Counted from the stretch's first letter, positions 1 through 8,848 are shown. The stretch is 33,204 nt of DNA from Bacillota bacterium (GCA_012798795.1 JAAZMN010000032.1:1-33204); one strand, 5' to 3'. Notes: a model not told the origin generated them from the sequence alone. Translations and numbers: made by a program.

Positions 1-706
1 CTGGAATATCGTTCATTTGGCGATAGCGAATTGCTCTTGCAGTATTCCATGATAAAAACACTGCGTCTATAGCTCCTCGCAATTGAGCTATCGGGTCTTC
101 AGGAAATAATCTGCCAGCAGATTTCTTAATTACAGCTTTAAACTTATCCACAACTTCCATTAAATCTTCAGCCGTCAGGTCAGTGTCATCTTTAACACCT
201 TTGGCTTTTTTTGTCTCTTCTAAAACCTGTTCAAAATCCGCATGTTCCACACCCATTACTACATCACCGTACATCTGAATAAAACGACGATAAGAATCCC
301 AGCCAAATCTGGGATTATCGGATTTAGCTATCAAACCCTGTACAGTCTGATCATTTAATCCTAAGTTCAACACAGTATCCATCATTCCAGGCATTGATAC
401 ACGAGCCCCTGATCTGACTGATACTAATAATGGATTAGAACTATCGCCGAATTTAGCCCCCATGGCTGTTTCAAGCTTCGCTAAATTTTCCATTATCTGT
501 TTTTCCAGCCCTGCCGGCCATTTCTGATCATTAGTGTAAAACTCAACACATGCTTCGGTAGTAATGGTAAACCCGGCAGGTACCGGTATATTTAATTCAA
601 CCATTTCTGCAAGATTTGCACCCTTACCGCCAACTAAATTCTTGTTTCCGGCTTGACCGTCTGTCTGTCCACTGCCAAAAAAATAAACCCATTTTTTGGT
701 TGTCAT
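1..706 (-). CDS. ppdK: Pyruvate, phosphate dikinase, N-terminal part (runs off window)
   Basis: Interconverts pyruvate, ATP and phosphate with phosphoenolpyruvate, AMP and pyrophosphate in the cytoplasm. In anaerobes it commonly works in glycolysis or PEP synthesis. Only the first 235 codons are present and the 3' end lies beyond base 1. The reading frame is open throughout and shows the N-terminal nucleotide-binding domain: a start MTTKKWVYFFGSG, then GGKGANLAEM, PAGFTITTEAC, SVRSGARVSMPGMMDTVLN and GWDSYRRFIQMYG, all hallmarks of the family. The ATG at 706 is preceded by AAGGAGGAAC at good spacing. It follows glyS in the same direction with a 135-bp gap that has a weak terminator-like hairpin, so it may have its own promoter; I could not find a convincing one. 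Very sure of the family. Confidence 0.97.
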   Translation of the reverse strand, partial: MTTKKWVYFFGSGQTDGQAGNKNLVGGKGANLAEMVELNIPVPAGFTITTEACVEFYTNDQKWPAGLEKQIMENLAKLETAMGAKFGDSSNPLLVSVRSGARVSMPGMMDTVLNLGLNDQTVQGLIAKSDNPRFGWDSYRRFIQMYGDVVMGVEHADFEQVLEETKKAKGVKDDTDLTAEDLMEVVDKFKAVIKKSAGRLFPEDPIAQLRGAIDAVFLSWNTARAIRYRQMNDIP

Positions 707-757
707 AGATGTTCCTCCTTCGACTGTTGTACATTTGTATTAATTATATTGCCCAAA

Positions 758-774
758 AAGGAGAAAAACCCCTT
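758..774 (-). terminator. Weak terminator-like hairpin between glyS and ppdK
   Basis: Read on the minus strand, AAGGGG and CTCCTT can pair around a five-T loop and are followed by a short T run. The stem is only six pairs with one G-U pair. It could end glyQS transcripts, but it may be chance in AT-rich DNA. Confidence 0.3.
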
Positions 775-841
775 CCTAGTTTTATACCGCTTTCTTATAT
801 TCGTGAAACTTATGGATAATCCTTCCTACCTAGGTTAGATT

Positions 842-2908
842 TCACATATCCATAACAATCAAGCCAAAATCAGCGTATTTCCCATATAGAGCGATTAACT
901 TCTGCAATAATCCTAACCGGGTTTTGCGAATATTTTTATCTTGATCCATAATCATGACTGCTTCAAAAAACTCATCAACGGGTTTTTTCAGTGCTGCTAG
1001 TACAGATAAACCCGAAGTATATTCCCGGGCATCTAGTAATCTTGGCAGTTCGACTTCGGCAGCGGCAATGGCATCGTAAAAATTTCTATCCGCTGTAGTG
1101 AAAAAATCTTTATCTATGGAAGCTTCATGTTCACTACCAGCCACCAGCTTTGAGCATCGTTCAAATGCCGTGTATAAATTGGAAAAATCTTCGGTTTGTC
1201 TAAAGCGATCTAATGCATCAACTTTTACCTTAGCATTGGATAAATTTGATAATTTCTTCGCTAAAACAGCATTTATTGTGTCATAGCGATAGCCCATATC
1301 GAGTAGAATTACCCGCAGTCTATCACTGACAAAATCCAACAGCTCAGTGATTATCTGTTTTTCATTGTTAAATTTTGAACAATAACTGTCAAAAGCAGCA
1401 GCAATTAATTGGGAAACATCGATGTCTATATCATTTGTTAGTAAAACTTGTACAATTCCTAATGCTTGACGCCGCAGCGCAAATGGATCCTGGGATCCAG
1501 TGGGAATCATACCTAAACCAAAGTAACCGACTAGGTTATCAAGTTTATCAGCTATACCTACAATCACACCTGCTGTACTTTTAGGCAGCTCATCACCGGA
1601 AAAGCGCGGCTTATAATGCTCTGCAATACCATTGGCAACAGCTGAATCCTCGCCGCTGAGCAAAGCGTATTTTGATCCTATAATGCCCTGAAGCTCGGGA
1701 AATTCATTGACCATGTTTGTTACTAAATCAGCCTTAGCAAGTTTAGCTGTACGCAGTATCACATCTTGCTCATCTTCTTTATTCAATAATTGGGCTATTG
1801 CTTTAGCGGTCTGACACATGCGCACTACTTTGTCATACATAGAACCAAGACCATCGTGAAAAACTACAGAATCTAATTTATCTACGTACTGCTCTAATGG
1901 TTTTTTACAATCTTCATCAAAAAAGAACTTAGCATCCTGCAGACGGGCCCGCAATACCTTTTCATTACCTGATACAACTAGATCAAGGTGATTATCCGTT
2001 CCGTTGCGAACTCCAATAAAGTAAGGCATCAGCTGATTATTTTGGTCAAAAACAGGAAAGTAGCGTTGATGCTCTTTCATTGTTGTAATCAATACTTCCT
2101 GCGGTACTGCAAGAAACTGTTCATCATATCTACCTATAAATGCTGTAGGGAATTCCACCAAATGTGTTACCTCATTAAGCAGTCCCTGATCTTCTAATAC
2201 GATTCCGTCTATTTTTTTGGCCAAGTCAGTCAGCTGATTTTTAATCATTTGTCTGCGATAATTATGGTCTGCAATTACATAGCCTGCTTCCAGATTCGTT
2301 AAATAGTCCTGAACATGATTAACGCTGATGGGTTCAACTGCAAGTTGACGGTGTCCATACGTTATTCTCCCGGACTTAATATTTTCAACTGAAAATTCAA
2401 TAATTTGATCATCCAATAACGCTGCTATCCAGCGCAGCGGTCGAGCATATCTCAGCTCAAGATTTCCCCAACGCATATTTTTGGGAAACGATACAGCAGT
2501 AATTAATGAAGGCAGAATTCTTTCTAACACAGATTTGGTCGGTTCTCCTCCAACAAATCTATTAGCAAAAACATATTCTGCATCCCCTAGTTTTTTAACT
2601 ACTAATTCTTCAGCGCTTACACCTTGGGCACGAGCAAATCCTAAAGCTGCTTTAGTTGGCTTACCATCTTTATAAGCAATGCTTTTTGCCGGTCCCTTGA
2701 CTTCTTCCGCAAGATCATTCTGCTTTTCAGCAATTTTTCGGATAATTACTGCTAATCTGCGAGGAGTACTGTAACCCTCTACCTCACTATAGTCTATCCG
2801 CTCTGTGCTCAGTCTTTTAGTTAATAGTTGAATAAGTTGAGCTAATGCAGGTTCAATAAAACCTGCCGGTAATTCTTCCACACCAATTTCCAGTAATAAT
2901 TGTTTCAT
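842..2908 (-). CDS. glyS: Glycyl-tRNA synthetase beta subunit
   Basis: Beta chain of the alpha2beta2 bacterial glycyl-tRNA synthetase, which recognises tRNA-Gly while the alpha chain activates glycine. The 688-residue length is normal. The N-terminus ([19 protein letters not shown]) is the family signature. The central region carries an HD-like segment ([17 protein letters not shown]) and [15 protein letters not shown] plus [15 protein letters not shown]. The C-terminus is the DALR-type anticodon-binding region (KVDALDRFR, then [17 protein letters not shown]). The ATG overlaps the end of glyQ by four bases (ATGA), showing translational coupling. Nothing is missing or broken. Very sure. Confidence 0.98.
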   Translation of the reverse strand: MKQLLLEIGVEELPAGFIEPALAQLIQLLTKRLSTERIDYSEVEGYSTPRRLAVIIRKIAEKQNDLAEEVKGPAKSIAYKDGKPTKAALGFARAQGVSAEELVVKKLGDAEYVFANRFVGGEPTKSVLERILPSLITAVSFPKNMRWGNLELRYARPLRWIAALLDDQIIEFSVENIKSGRITYGHRQLAVEPISVNHVQDYLTNLEAGYVIADHNYRRQMIKNQLTDLAKKIDGIVLEDQGLLNEVTHLVEFPTAFIGRYDEQFLAVPQEVLITTMKEHQRYFPVFDQNNQLMPYFIGVRNGTDNHLDLVVSGNEKVLRARLQDAKFFFDEDCKKPLEQYVDKLDSVVFHDGLGSMYDKVVRMCQTAKAIAQLLNKEDEQDVILRTAKLAKADLVTNMVNEFPELQGIIGSKYALLSGEDSAVANGIAEHYKPRFSGDELPKSTAGVIVGIADKLDNLVGYFGLGMIPTGSQDPFALRRQALGIVQVLLTNDIDIDVSQLIAAAFDSYCSKFNNEKQIITELLDFVSDRLRVILLDMGYRYDTINAVLAKKLSNLSNAKVKVDALDRFRQTEDFSNLYTAFERCSKLVAGSEHEASIDKDFFTTADRNFYDAIAAAEVELPRLLDAREYTSGLSVLAALKKPVDEFFEAVMIMDQDKNIRKTRLGLLQKLIALYGKYADFGLIVMDM

Positions 2909-3786
2909 CTTTTAAACCCGCCTTTTAACATTGGAAATCCCAGCTGCTCTCTTTCAGCAAGATACTTCTGTGCTGTATGACGAGCAAGAGCACGAACTCT
3001 CTTAATGAAGTAAGTACGTTCTGTCACACTAATAGCACCTCGTGCATCCAGCAAATTGAAAACATGAGAACACTTTAATACATAATCATATCCAGGTAAC
3101 ACTAAATCTCGTTCAATTAAGCGCTGTGCTTCAGTTTCATACATGTCAAATAATGTAAATAAGCTCTCTACATCTGAATGCTCAAAGTTGTATTTAGAGA
3201 ATTCTATTTCATTTTGCATAAATACATCCCTATACGAGATGTGATCTACCCACTCAAGATCAAATATACTGTCAACACCTTGGATAAACATGGCCAGTCT
3301 TTCAATTCCATAAGTTATCTCCGCCGATACTGGCCTGACTTCAATTCCTCCCACCTGTTGAAAGTAGGTGAATTGAGTTATCTCCATACCATCCAGCCAT
3401 ACCTCCCAACCTAAGCCCGAGGCACCTAACGTAGGCGATTCCCAATCATCTTCTACAAACCTCACATCATGATTTTTTAAATCGATTCCTAATGCTTCCA
3501 GGCTTACCAAAAATAATTCCTGCACATTATCGGGCGAAGGTTTTAAAATAACCTGAAATTGATAATAATGCTGTACGCGATTGGGATTTTCACCGTAGCG
3601 TCCATCTGTAGGACGTCGGCAGGGCTGAACATATGCTACGTTCCACGGCTCAGGGCCAAGTGCTTTAAGAAATGTAGCAGGCGACATTGTTCCCGCACCC
3701 ACTTCAATATCATATGGTTGATAGATGATACAGTTTTGATTACTCCAATATTCCTGCAACTTCATAATAATCTGTTGAAAATTCAT
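2905..3786 (-). CDS. glyQ: Glycyl-tRNA synthetase alpha subunit
   Basis: Catalytic alpha chain of the tetrameric glycyl-tRNA synthetase; it forms glycyl-adenylate. At 293 residues it is full length. Recognisable class II stretches include [19 protein letters not shown] near residue 19, [20 protein letters not shown], and the long conserved block [20 protein letters not shown] followed by [10 protein letters not shown]. It is the first gene of glyQ-glyS, with its stop overlapping the glyS start. A strong promoter lies about 100 bp upstream, and a terminator-like hairpin sits between promoter and start codon, so expression is probably set by attenuation (see the leader entry). No T-box motif is present, which is unusual because many Bacillota glycyl-tRNA synthetase genes have one. 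Confidence 0.98.
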   Translation of the reverse strand: MNFQQIIMKLQEYWSNQNCIIYQPYDIEVGAGTMSPATFLKALGPEPWNVAYVQPCRRPTDGRYGENPNRVQHYYQFQVILKPSPDNVQELFLVSLEALGIDLKNHDVRFVEDDWESPTLGASGLGWEVWLDGMEITQFTYFQQVGGIEVRPVSAEITYGIERLAMFIQGVDSIFDLEWVDHISYRDVFMQNEIEFSKYNFEHSDVESLFTLFDMYETEAQRLIERDLVLPGYDYVLKCSHVFNLLDARGAISVTERTYFIKRVRALARHTAQKYLAEREQLGFPMLKGGFKR

Positions 3787-3829
3787 TGTGCATTCTTCCC
3801 CTCAAATGCAAATTGCGCAATAATATAAA

Positions 3830-3871
3830 AATAAACCTCCAGCCCAAACAATCAGGGACGAAAGGTTTATT
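3830..3871 (-). terminator. Terminator-like hairpin in glyQ leader (possible T-box remnant)
   Basis: On the minus strand AATAAACCT (3871-3863) pairs perfectly with AGGTTTATT (3838-3830) and is followed by TTTATATTATT. The apical part contains TTCGTCCCTG, a string typical of T-box leader terminators, and just upstream is GCGGAAGAA, which resembles the end of the T-box sequence (ACCGCGGAAG). It lies downstream of the promoter at 3886-3914, so it would act on glyQS transcripts, although it could also stop read-through from recO. Confidence 0.6.
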
Positions 3872-3885
3872 CTTCCGCTTTTATA

Positions 3886-3914
3886 AACATAGCAAAAATG
3901 CAATTTGCTGTCAA
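3886..3914 (-). promoter_or_regulatory. Sigma-A type promoter for glyQS
   Basis: Minus-strand TTGACA (3914-3909), a 17-bp spacer and TATGTT (3891-3886). The -35 box is a perfect match and the -10 matches at four of six positions. The -35 lies next to the stop codon of the DUF4342 gene. Predicted transcription start is near 3879, giving a leader of about 90 nt that contains the hairpin at 3830-3871. Confidence 0.7.
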
Positions 3915-3919
3915 GCTGT

Positions 3920-4306
3920 TTAATGCCCATTTTTGAGCTGATCAAATTCTATAGTACACTTTGTTAAAAGGCAAGTAAGCCCTGCTAATAATATTAATTT
4001 AGGTGCCAAAACCGTACCGATTACTCCAATTGTTACGGGAAATTCCATGACAATACGATCATTGGCTTTGATCCGAATATTAGTGACATTCCCTCTTTTT
4101 ATTAACTGCTTAACCTTATCTACAACCTCCAACCCTCTAACTTCCCAACGGCTTGTAATAGTCTGATTTTCATAGGCTATTAATGCTTCCATTACATCCC
4201 AGCTGTTAGCTTCGAGTAATTGACGAGCATCTGCAAAACTCAACCCGGTTCGTTCCCGAATTACATCAATCTTTTGCAGTTCTTCGCTTAACAATTCCAC
4301 AGTCAC
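3920..4306 (-). CDS. DUF4342 protein with UBA-like N-terminus
   Basis: Function unknown. Residues about 8-45 look like a UBA/EF-Ts-type three-helix domain (VIRERTGLSFADARQLLEAN then WDVMEALIAYE). The C-terminal 75 residues match the DUF4342 pattern, with a VVDKVKQLIKRGNVTNIRI segment and one hydrophobic helix (GVIGTVLAPKLILLAGLTCLL) that could associate with membrane. Length 128 is normal for this group. The GTG start at 4306 directly follows the recO stop codon, and a GGAGG lies 11 bases upstream. It is the last gene of a yqzL-recO-DUF4342 unit and sits just before glyQS. The neighbourhood gives no clear role. Family assignment is from memory of the conserved pattern and is fairly secure; function is not inferred. 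Confidence 0.8.
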   Translation of the reverse strand: MTVELLSEELQKIDVIRERTGLSFADARQLLEANSWDVMEALIAYENQTITSRWEVRGLEVVDKVKQLIKRGNVTNIRIKANDRIVMEFPVTIGVIGTVLAPKLILLAGLTCLLTKCTIEFDQLKNGH

Positions 4307-5071
4307 CTAATCTTTCACCTCCGAATGATCGAATTCCTTCAAAGTATGAATAAACTCCAATGAGCGTAATGGCCTATCCAATCGATAATCCAAATAATCC
4401 CTCATACACAGCTCTAATTCAGCTAAACTCTGATCCGATGGATGTAAAATACCTATACGCGACCAATCCCACTCCAATATCCGCTTGATTAATTCTAAAG
4501 TACCCTTGTTCAGCTTTCTGACCGGTGCCATTTTGGCTCTGCAATTATGGCACACAATACCGCCTTCACGAGAAAAATATACATCATTTTCCACAGTATT
4601 ACCACAGTTAAGACATGTAGATAATTGAGGCTGGTACCCTAATTGTTTGATAAATATCAATTCGAAAGTCCGCAGAGCAAACTTAATCTGCCTTTCATCA
4701 ATCATTCTTAATGTATTATAAATTAATGTAAAAGTTGCATCATTTGGTACGTCCACTTCAGTAAACACATCAACCAATTCACATATATACATAGCTGCGG
4801 CCATTTTTTCTAGATCATCACGTAATGACTGAAATGAAAAAACAATTTCCCCCTGAGCTATGGTATCTAAAGAACGACCTTCAAAAATAAGATATTGCCC
4901 GTAAGTAAAAACTTGAGTAGAACCGAGTAAGCGGTTGCGAATCCTGCGTGAACCCCGAGCCACTGCTTCTATTTTACCTCTTTTTTTTGTATATAAAGTA
5001 ACAATTTTATCAGCTTCACCCAAATTTCTTGTGCGTAAGACCAATCCACCGGTCTTATACAAGCCATTCAT
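4307..5071 (-). CDS. recO: DNA repair protein RecO
   Basis: RecO anneals single-stranded DNA and helps load RecA in the RecFOR pathway. The 254-residue product has the N-terminal OB-fold (GGLVLRTRNLGEADKIVTLY, then KIEAVARGSRR), a helical middle, and a four-cysteine zinc site (CLNCGN ... CHNCRAKM, around residues 155-180). The ATG at 5071 overlaps the upstream small gene's stop in an ATGA arrangement. The Shine-Dalgarno-like GAGAGAGG abuts this ATG, so a TTG nine bases further in (5062, giving MYKTGGLVLRT) is a real alternative that also aligns well with other RecO N-termini. The gene after it starts immediately at the stop codon. Sure of the family, less of the exact start. Confidence 0.96.
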   Translation of the reverse strand: MNGLYKTGGLVLRTRNLGEADKIVTLYTKKRGKIEAVARGSRRIRNRLLGSTQVFTYGQYLIFEGRSLDTIAQGEIVFSFQSLRDDLEKMAAAMYICELVDVFTEVDVPNDATFTLIYNTLRMIDERQIKFALRTFELIFIKQLGYQPQLSTCLNCGNTVENDVYFSREGGIVCHNCRAKMAPVRKLNKGTLELIKRILEWDWSRIGILHPSDQSLAELELCMRDYLDYRLDRPLRSLEFIHTLKEFDHSEVKD

Positions 5072-5217
5072 CCTCTCTCTCGGGCCACCTCATACAAGTC
5101 GTCATCCATCTTTTTCTTATTTTCTGCATCAAATCCAATGTCGCTAAATTTATAAAGTAAATATAAACCAATCTCGCCAGTCTTTGTAAACAAATTCCAA
5201 AAAACTCTGTCCGACAC
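5068..5217 (-). CDS. yqzL: YqzL-like small protein (49 aa)
   Basis: A 49-codon gene starting at GTG 5217, with a strong purine tract (AGAGGGGGG) eight bases upstream, and ending in an ATGA overlap with recO. The product begins VSDRVFWNLFTKTGEIG and continues YLLYK, which matches the YqzL pattern I remember (xWxxFxxTGxIxxYLLYKE). The Bacillus yqzL gene also lies directly upstream of recO. The C-terminal half is charged (DAENKKKMDDD). Function is unknown. The frame is open further upstream, but only this start has a ribosome binding site and family-like length. A second overlapping frame in the same DNA (5055-5252) lacks both and is rejected. Fairly sure because sequence and position agree. Confidence 0.82.
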   Translation of the reverse strand: MSDRVFWNLFTKTGEIGLYLLYKFSDIGFDAENKKKMDDDLYEVARERG

Positions 5218-5324
5218 AGAAGATACCCCCCTCTGAAATTTATCGTTCCCATCAGAAAAAAGGTTATGCCTTAAAGAAAAAGAAAAAATCAATACAACCT
5301 GTAGAAAAAGTGTCCATTAAAATT

Positions 5325-6329
5325 CTACTCTGTAGTACACTCAAACCCTAAATATTCATAAGCTAAACTTGTGATAACCCTACCTCTAGCAGTACGCTGT
5401 AAAAAACCTAACTGCATTAAATAGGGCTCATATACATCTTCAATTGTATTAGCTTCTTCACTGATTGCAGCAGCTATTGTATCCACTCCCACTGGACCGC
5501 CATTAAACACTCGAATAATTGTGGTCAGCAGTTTGCGATCTACTTGATCTAATCCATATTGATCAATTTCAAACATTGCCAAAGCATCTTTGGCAACTGC
5601 CAGTGTAATGCAGTTATCTGCTTTTACCTGGGCATAATCTCTAACTCGCCGCAGCAAACGATTCGCCACCCTAGGTGTTCCCCGAGCACGTCTGGCAATT
5701 TCCATAGCCCCAGGTTCGTCAATATCAACACCGAGAATTTTGGCTGCTCGCTGTACAATTTTACATAAATCACTTTCCTGATAAAATTCTAACCGATTAA
5801 TTACGCCGAAGCGATCCCGTAGCGGTCCAGTTAACATACCTGCTCTAGTCGTGGCACCTACTAAAGTAAAGGCAGGTAGTTCCAATCTGACAGAGCGCGC
5901 ACCGGGACCTTTGCCGATAATAATGTCAACTACATTTTCTTCCATGGCCGGATAGAGAATTTCCTCCACTGTATGATTAAGTCGATGAATTTCATCAATA
6001 AACAGCACGTCTTTTGGCTGCAAATTAGTTAAAATTGCTACTAAATCGCCCTGCCGTTCAACAGCCGGGCCTGATGTAGTATAGATTCCAACCCCTAATT
6101 CATTAGCGATAATATAAGCAAGGCTGGTTTTCCCTAACCCCGGAGGGCCGTATAATAACACATGATCTAAGGCCTCATTACGCTGTTTTGCTGCTGTGAT
6201 AAACAAGCGCATCTGTTCCTTGACCTTAGTCTGTCCAATGTATTCAGAAAGTTTACTCGGTCGGAGAGTCAGCTCCAAATCCTTATCCTCAGGCTTTTTC
6301 CAGCCATTTACTAAACGTTCTTCTTCCAT
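5325..6329 (-). CDS. ruvB: Holliday junction branch migration ATPase RuvB
   Basis: Hexameric AAA+ motor that drives branch migration with RuvA. The 334-residue protein is full length. It shows the N-terminal [12 protein letters not shown], Walker [10 protein letters not shown] at about residues 61-69, Walker B with sensor ([12 protein letters not shown]), the sensor-1 region [20 protein letters not shown] and the C-terminal winged helix ending [22 protein letters not shown]. Its ATG shares a base with the ruvA stop (TGATG), so translation is coupled. It is the last gene of ruvC-ruvA-ruvB. No oddities. Confidence 0.98.
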   Translation of the reverse strand: MEEERLVNGWKKPEDKDLELTLRPSKLSEYIGQTKVKEQMRLFITAAKQRNEALDHVLLYGPPGLGKTSLAYIIANELGVGIYTTSGPAVERQGDLVAILTNLQPKDVLFIDEIHRLNHTVEEILYPAMEENVVDIIIGKGPGARSVRLELPAFTLVGATTRAGMLTGPLRDRFGVINRLEFYQESDLCKIVQRAAKILGVDIDEPGAMEIARRARGTPRVANRLLRRVRDYAQVKADNCITLAVAKDALAMFEIDQYGLDQVDRKLLTTIIRVFNGGPVGVDTIAAAISEEANTIEDVYEPYLMQLGFLQRTARGRVITSLAYEYLGFECTTE

Positions 6330-6946
6330 CAGCTGCTCTCACTCCTTCCGGCTAAAGACAAGGCAAATTTCAGCAGTACTTGTAAATCATCAATATCCGG
6401 TAATTGTGAACATGCATGACTAATCATAGTCTCGGCTTCAGTCCATGTGTAACCTAAAGCTAATAAAGCCGACAGTGCATCCTGAATAACTCCTCCGTTA
6501 GATAAAGATAATTCACTTATACCCAGATCCACATCTTTATATGCTTCATTTAAGGGATCCCGCAATTCCAAAATTAATCGCTCTGCAGTCTTTTTACCAA
6601 TTCCACTAATTCGAGTTAGAGCTGCACGATTTTCTCCTAAAATTGCTGTCACAAACTCACCTGCAGTCATCGCTAATAAGATATTAAGTGCAGTTTTACA
6701 TCCGGTGCCCGAAACCGTAATAATTCGCTGAAAAAGACGTTTTTCATCTAAAGACGCAAATCCATATAAATCAATACCGTTATCTTTAATATGCATATGT
6801 GTATGCAGAGCCACTGAATCAGAGCTATCCTTTGTTTTGTTTAATGCTGCTCCACTCAGCTGCAATTCATACCCGACTCCATTTACATCAAGAATAATCC
6901 TATTTTCTTCTTGGCTGACTATTCTACCGCGCAATAATGAAATCAT
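6329..6946 (-). CDS. ruvA: Holliday junction DNA helicase subunit RuvA
   Basis: RuvA binds four-way junctions and recruits RuvB. I place the start at ATG 6946 ([12 protein letters not shown]), which overlaps the ruvC stop as ATGA and has GGAGAGG upstream. This gives 205 residues, the usual size; the frame stays open to 6985 but the extra 13 residues do not fit the family. Visible parts are the N-terminal OB-fold ([12 protein letters not shown]), two helix-hairpin-helix units ([19 protein letters not shown] and [19 protein letters not shown], the second being the classic motif) and the C-terminal RuvB-binding domain ([17 protein letters not shown]). Very sure. Confidence 0.97.
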   Translation of the reverse strand: MISLLRGRIVSQEENRIILDVNGVGYELQLSGAALNKTKDSSDSVALHTHMHIKDNGIDLYGFASLDEKRLFQRIITVSGTGCKTALNILLAMTAGEFVTAILGENRAALTRISGIGKKTAERLILELRDPLNEAYKDVDLGISELSLSNGGVIQDALSALLALGYTWTEAETMISHACSQLPDIDDLQVLLKFALSLAGRSESS

Positions 6947-7434
6947 ACTTGTCCTCTCCATCCTCGCCCATTGTATGCATGACAAATACCGACTGCTAAA
7001 GCATCGGCTGCATCATCCGGTTTTGGTATTTCTTCTAATCCTAACAATAGCCGCACCATATAACCAACCTGTTCTTTCGGTGCTGTCCCTACTCCTGTTA
7101 CAGATTGCTTCACCTGTAACGGAGTGTACTCAGCGACGGATATACCCTGATGGACAGCGGCTAAAATAATTACACCGCGTGCTTGACCGACAGTTAAAGC
7201 TGTGGACACGTTACGATTAAAAAACAAATCTTCAACTGCAAGACACTCCGGATTGAACTCTTGGATTAAAGCCTGAACACTACCGTAAATTGTCGATAAC
7301 CTCAAATCCATCTTTTGCTTAGCTGGTGTACGGATAGTTCCATATCCTAAAAGCGTAAGTTTACCTCTGCTATTTGTTTCTATCACTCCATACCCACTAA
7401 TTGCAGTTCCCGGATCAATGCCCAGTATTACCAT
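6943..7434 (-). CDS. ruvC: Holliday junction resolvase RuvC
   Basis: Mg-dependent endonuclease that cuts Holliday junctions as a dimer. From the ATG at 7434 (MVILGIDPGT) the product has 163 residues with the four catalytic acids where expected: D7 in GIDPG, E68 in AVEDLFF, and D141 and D144 in KPDDAADALAVG. A GAAGGAAG sits seven bases upstream of this start. An in-frame ATG at 7467 with AAGGAGT before it would add 11 residues (MSNSTHEGSVI) not typical of RuvC; it cannot be excluded. The stop overlaps ruvA. First gene of the ruvCAB unit, with a possible weak hairpin separating it from the BofC-like gene. Confidence 0.96.
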   Translation of the reverse strand: MVILGIDPGTAISGYGVIETNSRGKLTLLGYGTIRTPAKQKMDLRLSTIYGSVQALIQEFNPECLAVEDLFFNRNVSTALTVGQARGVIILAAVHQGISVAEYTPLQVKQSVTGVGTAPKEQVGYMVRLLLGLEEIPKPDDAADALAVGICHAYNGRGWRGQV

Positions 7435-7497
7435 TATAACACTTCCTTCATGGGTTGAGTTCGACATTTTAGATCAGACTCCTTCGCATTTTTGTAC

Positions 7498-7541
7498 AAA
7501 AAAAGAGAAACTGCCGCACAATGAAGGACTCATGTCCGGCA
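7498..7541 (-). terminator. Possible hairpin/terminator upstream of ruvC
   Basis: On the minus strand TGCCG (7541-7537) can pair with CGGCA (7516-7512), enclosing an alternative small stem GGAC/GTCC, with a T7 run about seven bases after the stem. The stem is short and the U tract is displaced, so this is only a weak candidate for ending the yebC/BofC transcript. Confidence 0.3.
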
Positions 7542-7564
7542 ATCCCCCCTGAATTAAGCTTCAC

Positions 7565-7969
7565 CTATCTTGGAAAATGCAGTCCTTCTAAAATACTGTA
7601 TTTCTCTTCTTCATCCGTGAAGGGGATTCCTTGACGCAAATTTTCAATCTCAAACTCCGGCATCTTTAAAATCGAAACATCAGTCAGTTCCAGTAAGATT
7701 CCCCCAGCCCCAGGCTGCCCCTGAAAAACTGCAGCAAAATCACGAAAAATACCCAAATACAACTGTTGATCACAACCTGAGTCTAAATTACTTTCTGTTT
7801 CGGCCTTAACCTGATGCTCCACACTAAAATCAGGACTGAATAGTATTGAATTTAAATTTTTGGGTATGGTTTGACCGTTTAATCCTAAATTCGATAACCA
7901 AAATGATAAAGCAAAACTAATAGAAAAGAAAACAAGTGCGATAAAGGCTGTCGCCCATATCCTCCGCAT
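7565..7969 (-). CDS. BofC C-terminal domain-like protein
   Basis: Start chosen at ATG 7969 (MRRIWATAF), which has AGGGTGGG just upstream; the frame is open to 8041 but the extra residues have no such support. The 134-residue product has one N-terminal membrane segment (about residues 6-26), a variable linker, then about 60 residues resembling the BofC C-terminal domain: YLGIFRDFAAVFQGQPGAGG, LTDVSILKMPEFEIENL, and an ending ILEGL. In Bacillus, BofC is a forespore-intermembrane-space protein affecting SpoIVB signalling and pro-sigma-K, and bofC lies near ruvAB there too, which supports the call. This version lacks room for the full BofC N-terminal domain. Role in sigma-K control is inference only. 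Confidence 0.75.
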   Translation of the reverse strand: MRRIWATAFIALVFFSISFALSFWLSNLGLNGQTIPKNLNSILFSPDFSVEHQVKAETESNLDSGCDQQLYLGIFRDFAAVFQGQPGAGGILLELTDVSILKMPEFEIENLRQGIPFTDEEEKYSILEGLHFPR

Positions 7970-8046
7970 TATGCCCACCCTTTTTATAACATTATTTCCC
8001 GGGTGTTCACAATCTATGCTTAATGAATAATATGCGGACAATATGT

Positions 8047-8778
8047 TCAGTCGGATGATTCATAATTTGTATATACTTGCTGTACATCATCTAATTCTTC
8101 TAATACATCAATCAGTTCTTCAATTTTTTCTTCATCTTCAGCAGAAACTATCACTGAATTTTTAGGAATTCTGCTGACTTCATCTATTAAAAATTCTGTA
8201 TATCCTGCTTCAACAAAAGCTGTTTTAACCTCAGGAAATCTGGTTGGTTCAGTAATAATTTTTAATACATCCTCTTCAGTTTCCACATCCTCTGCTCCTG
8301 CTTCCAACGCAATCATCATTACCTCATCTTCGTCAATAGCATCATTTTGCTCAATCACGAGTAAACCCTTCTGTTCAAAAATCCAAGCAACACATCCGGT
8401 TTCGCCTAGGTTACCTCCTGCTTTCGACAATCTATGTCGGATTTCACTTGCCGTTCGATTGCGATTATCAGTTACGACTTCTAGCAGAATGGCAACACCG
8501 CACGGGCCATAACCTTCATAAATTATCTCCTCATAGTTATCCCCGTCTAAGCCGCCGATACCCCTGCTAATAGAACGTTCTATATTATCGTTTGGCATAT
8601 TTATTGCTTTGGCTTTATCAATTGCAAGTCGTAATTTAAGGTTAGATTCAGGGTCAGGGCCACCTTCTTTAACAGCGACAGTTATCTGCCGTACTATTTT
8701 TGTAAAAGCTTGGCCCCGTCTAGTATCCTGGGCCGCCTTTTTACGTTTGATATTTGCCCACTTTGAATGTCCTGCCAC
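8047..8778 (-). CDS. yebC: YebC/PmpR family protein
   Basis: YebC family members have been described as transcriptional regulators and, more recently, as translation factors acting on proline-rich stretches. I take GTG 8778 (read as MAGHSKWANIKRKKA) as start: this is the invariant family N-terminus and AAGGGAAG lies eight bases upstream. The product is 243 residues, typical length. Conserved elements include DTRRGQAFTKIVRQI, AKAINMPNDNIERSI, YEGYGPCGVAILLE and NRTASEIRHRLSKAGG. The C-terminal third is very acidic. A well-formed promoter lies immediately upstream. It heads the yebC, BofC-like, ruvCAB order common in Clostridia-type genomes. Confidence 0.95.
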   Translation of the reverse strand: MAGHSKWANIKRKKAAQDTRRGQAFTKIVRQITVAVKEGGPDPESNLKLRLAIDKAKAINMPNDNIERSISRGIGGLDGDNYEEIIYEGYGPCGVAILLEVVTDNRNRTASEIRHRLSKAGGNLGETGCVAWIFEQKGLLVIEQNDAIDEDEVMMIALEAGAEDVETEEDVLKIITEPTRFPEVKTAFVEAGYTEFLIDEVSRIPKNSVIVSAEDEEKIEELIDVLEELDDVQQVYTNYESSD

Positions 8779-8801
8779 AAAATCACTTCCCTTCAACCCA
8801 T

Positions 8802-8830
8802 ATTTTAGCACAGCTGTTTGTTATTGCCAA
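8802..8830 (-). promoter_or_regulatory. Sigma-A type promoter for yebC
   Basis: Minus-strand TTGGCA (8830-8825), a 17-bp spacer and TAAAAT (8807-8802), each five of six to consensus. The predicted transcription start near 8795 gives a leader of under 20 nt that contains just the AAGGGAAG ribosome site. Confidence 0.65.
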
Positions 8831-8848
8831 GACCATGGAAAAGTAATA

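Noticed and set aside
653-838. Plus-strand open frame of 61 codons overlapping the start of ppdK
   Set aside because: Antisense to the ppdK start and its leader, no ribosome site, low-complexity cysteine/leucine-rich product.
5055-5252. Minus-strand 65-codon frame overlapping the yqzL-like gene
   Set aside because: Different frame from the YqzL match, no ribosome binding site at its ATG and no family resemblance.
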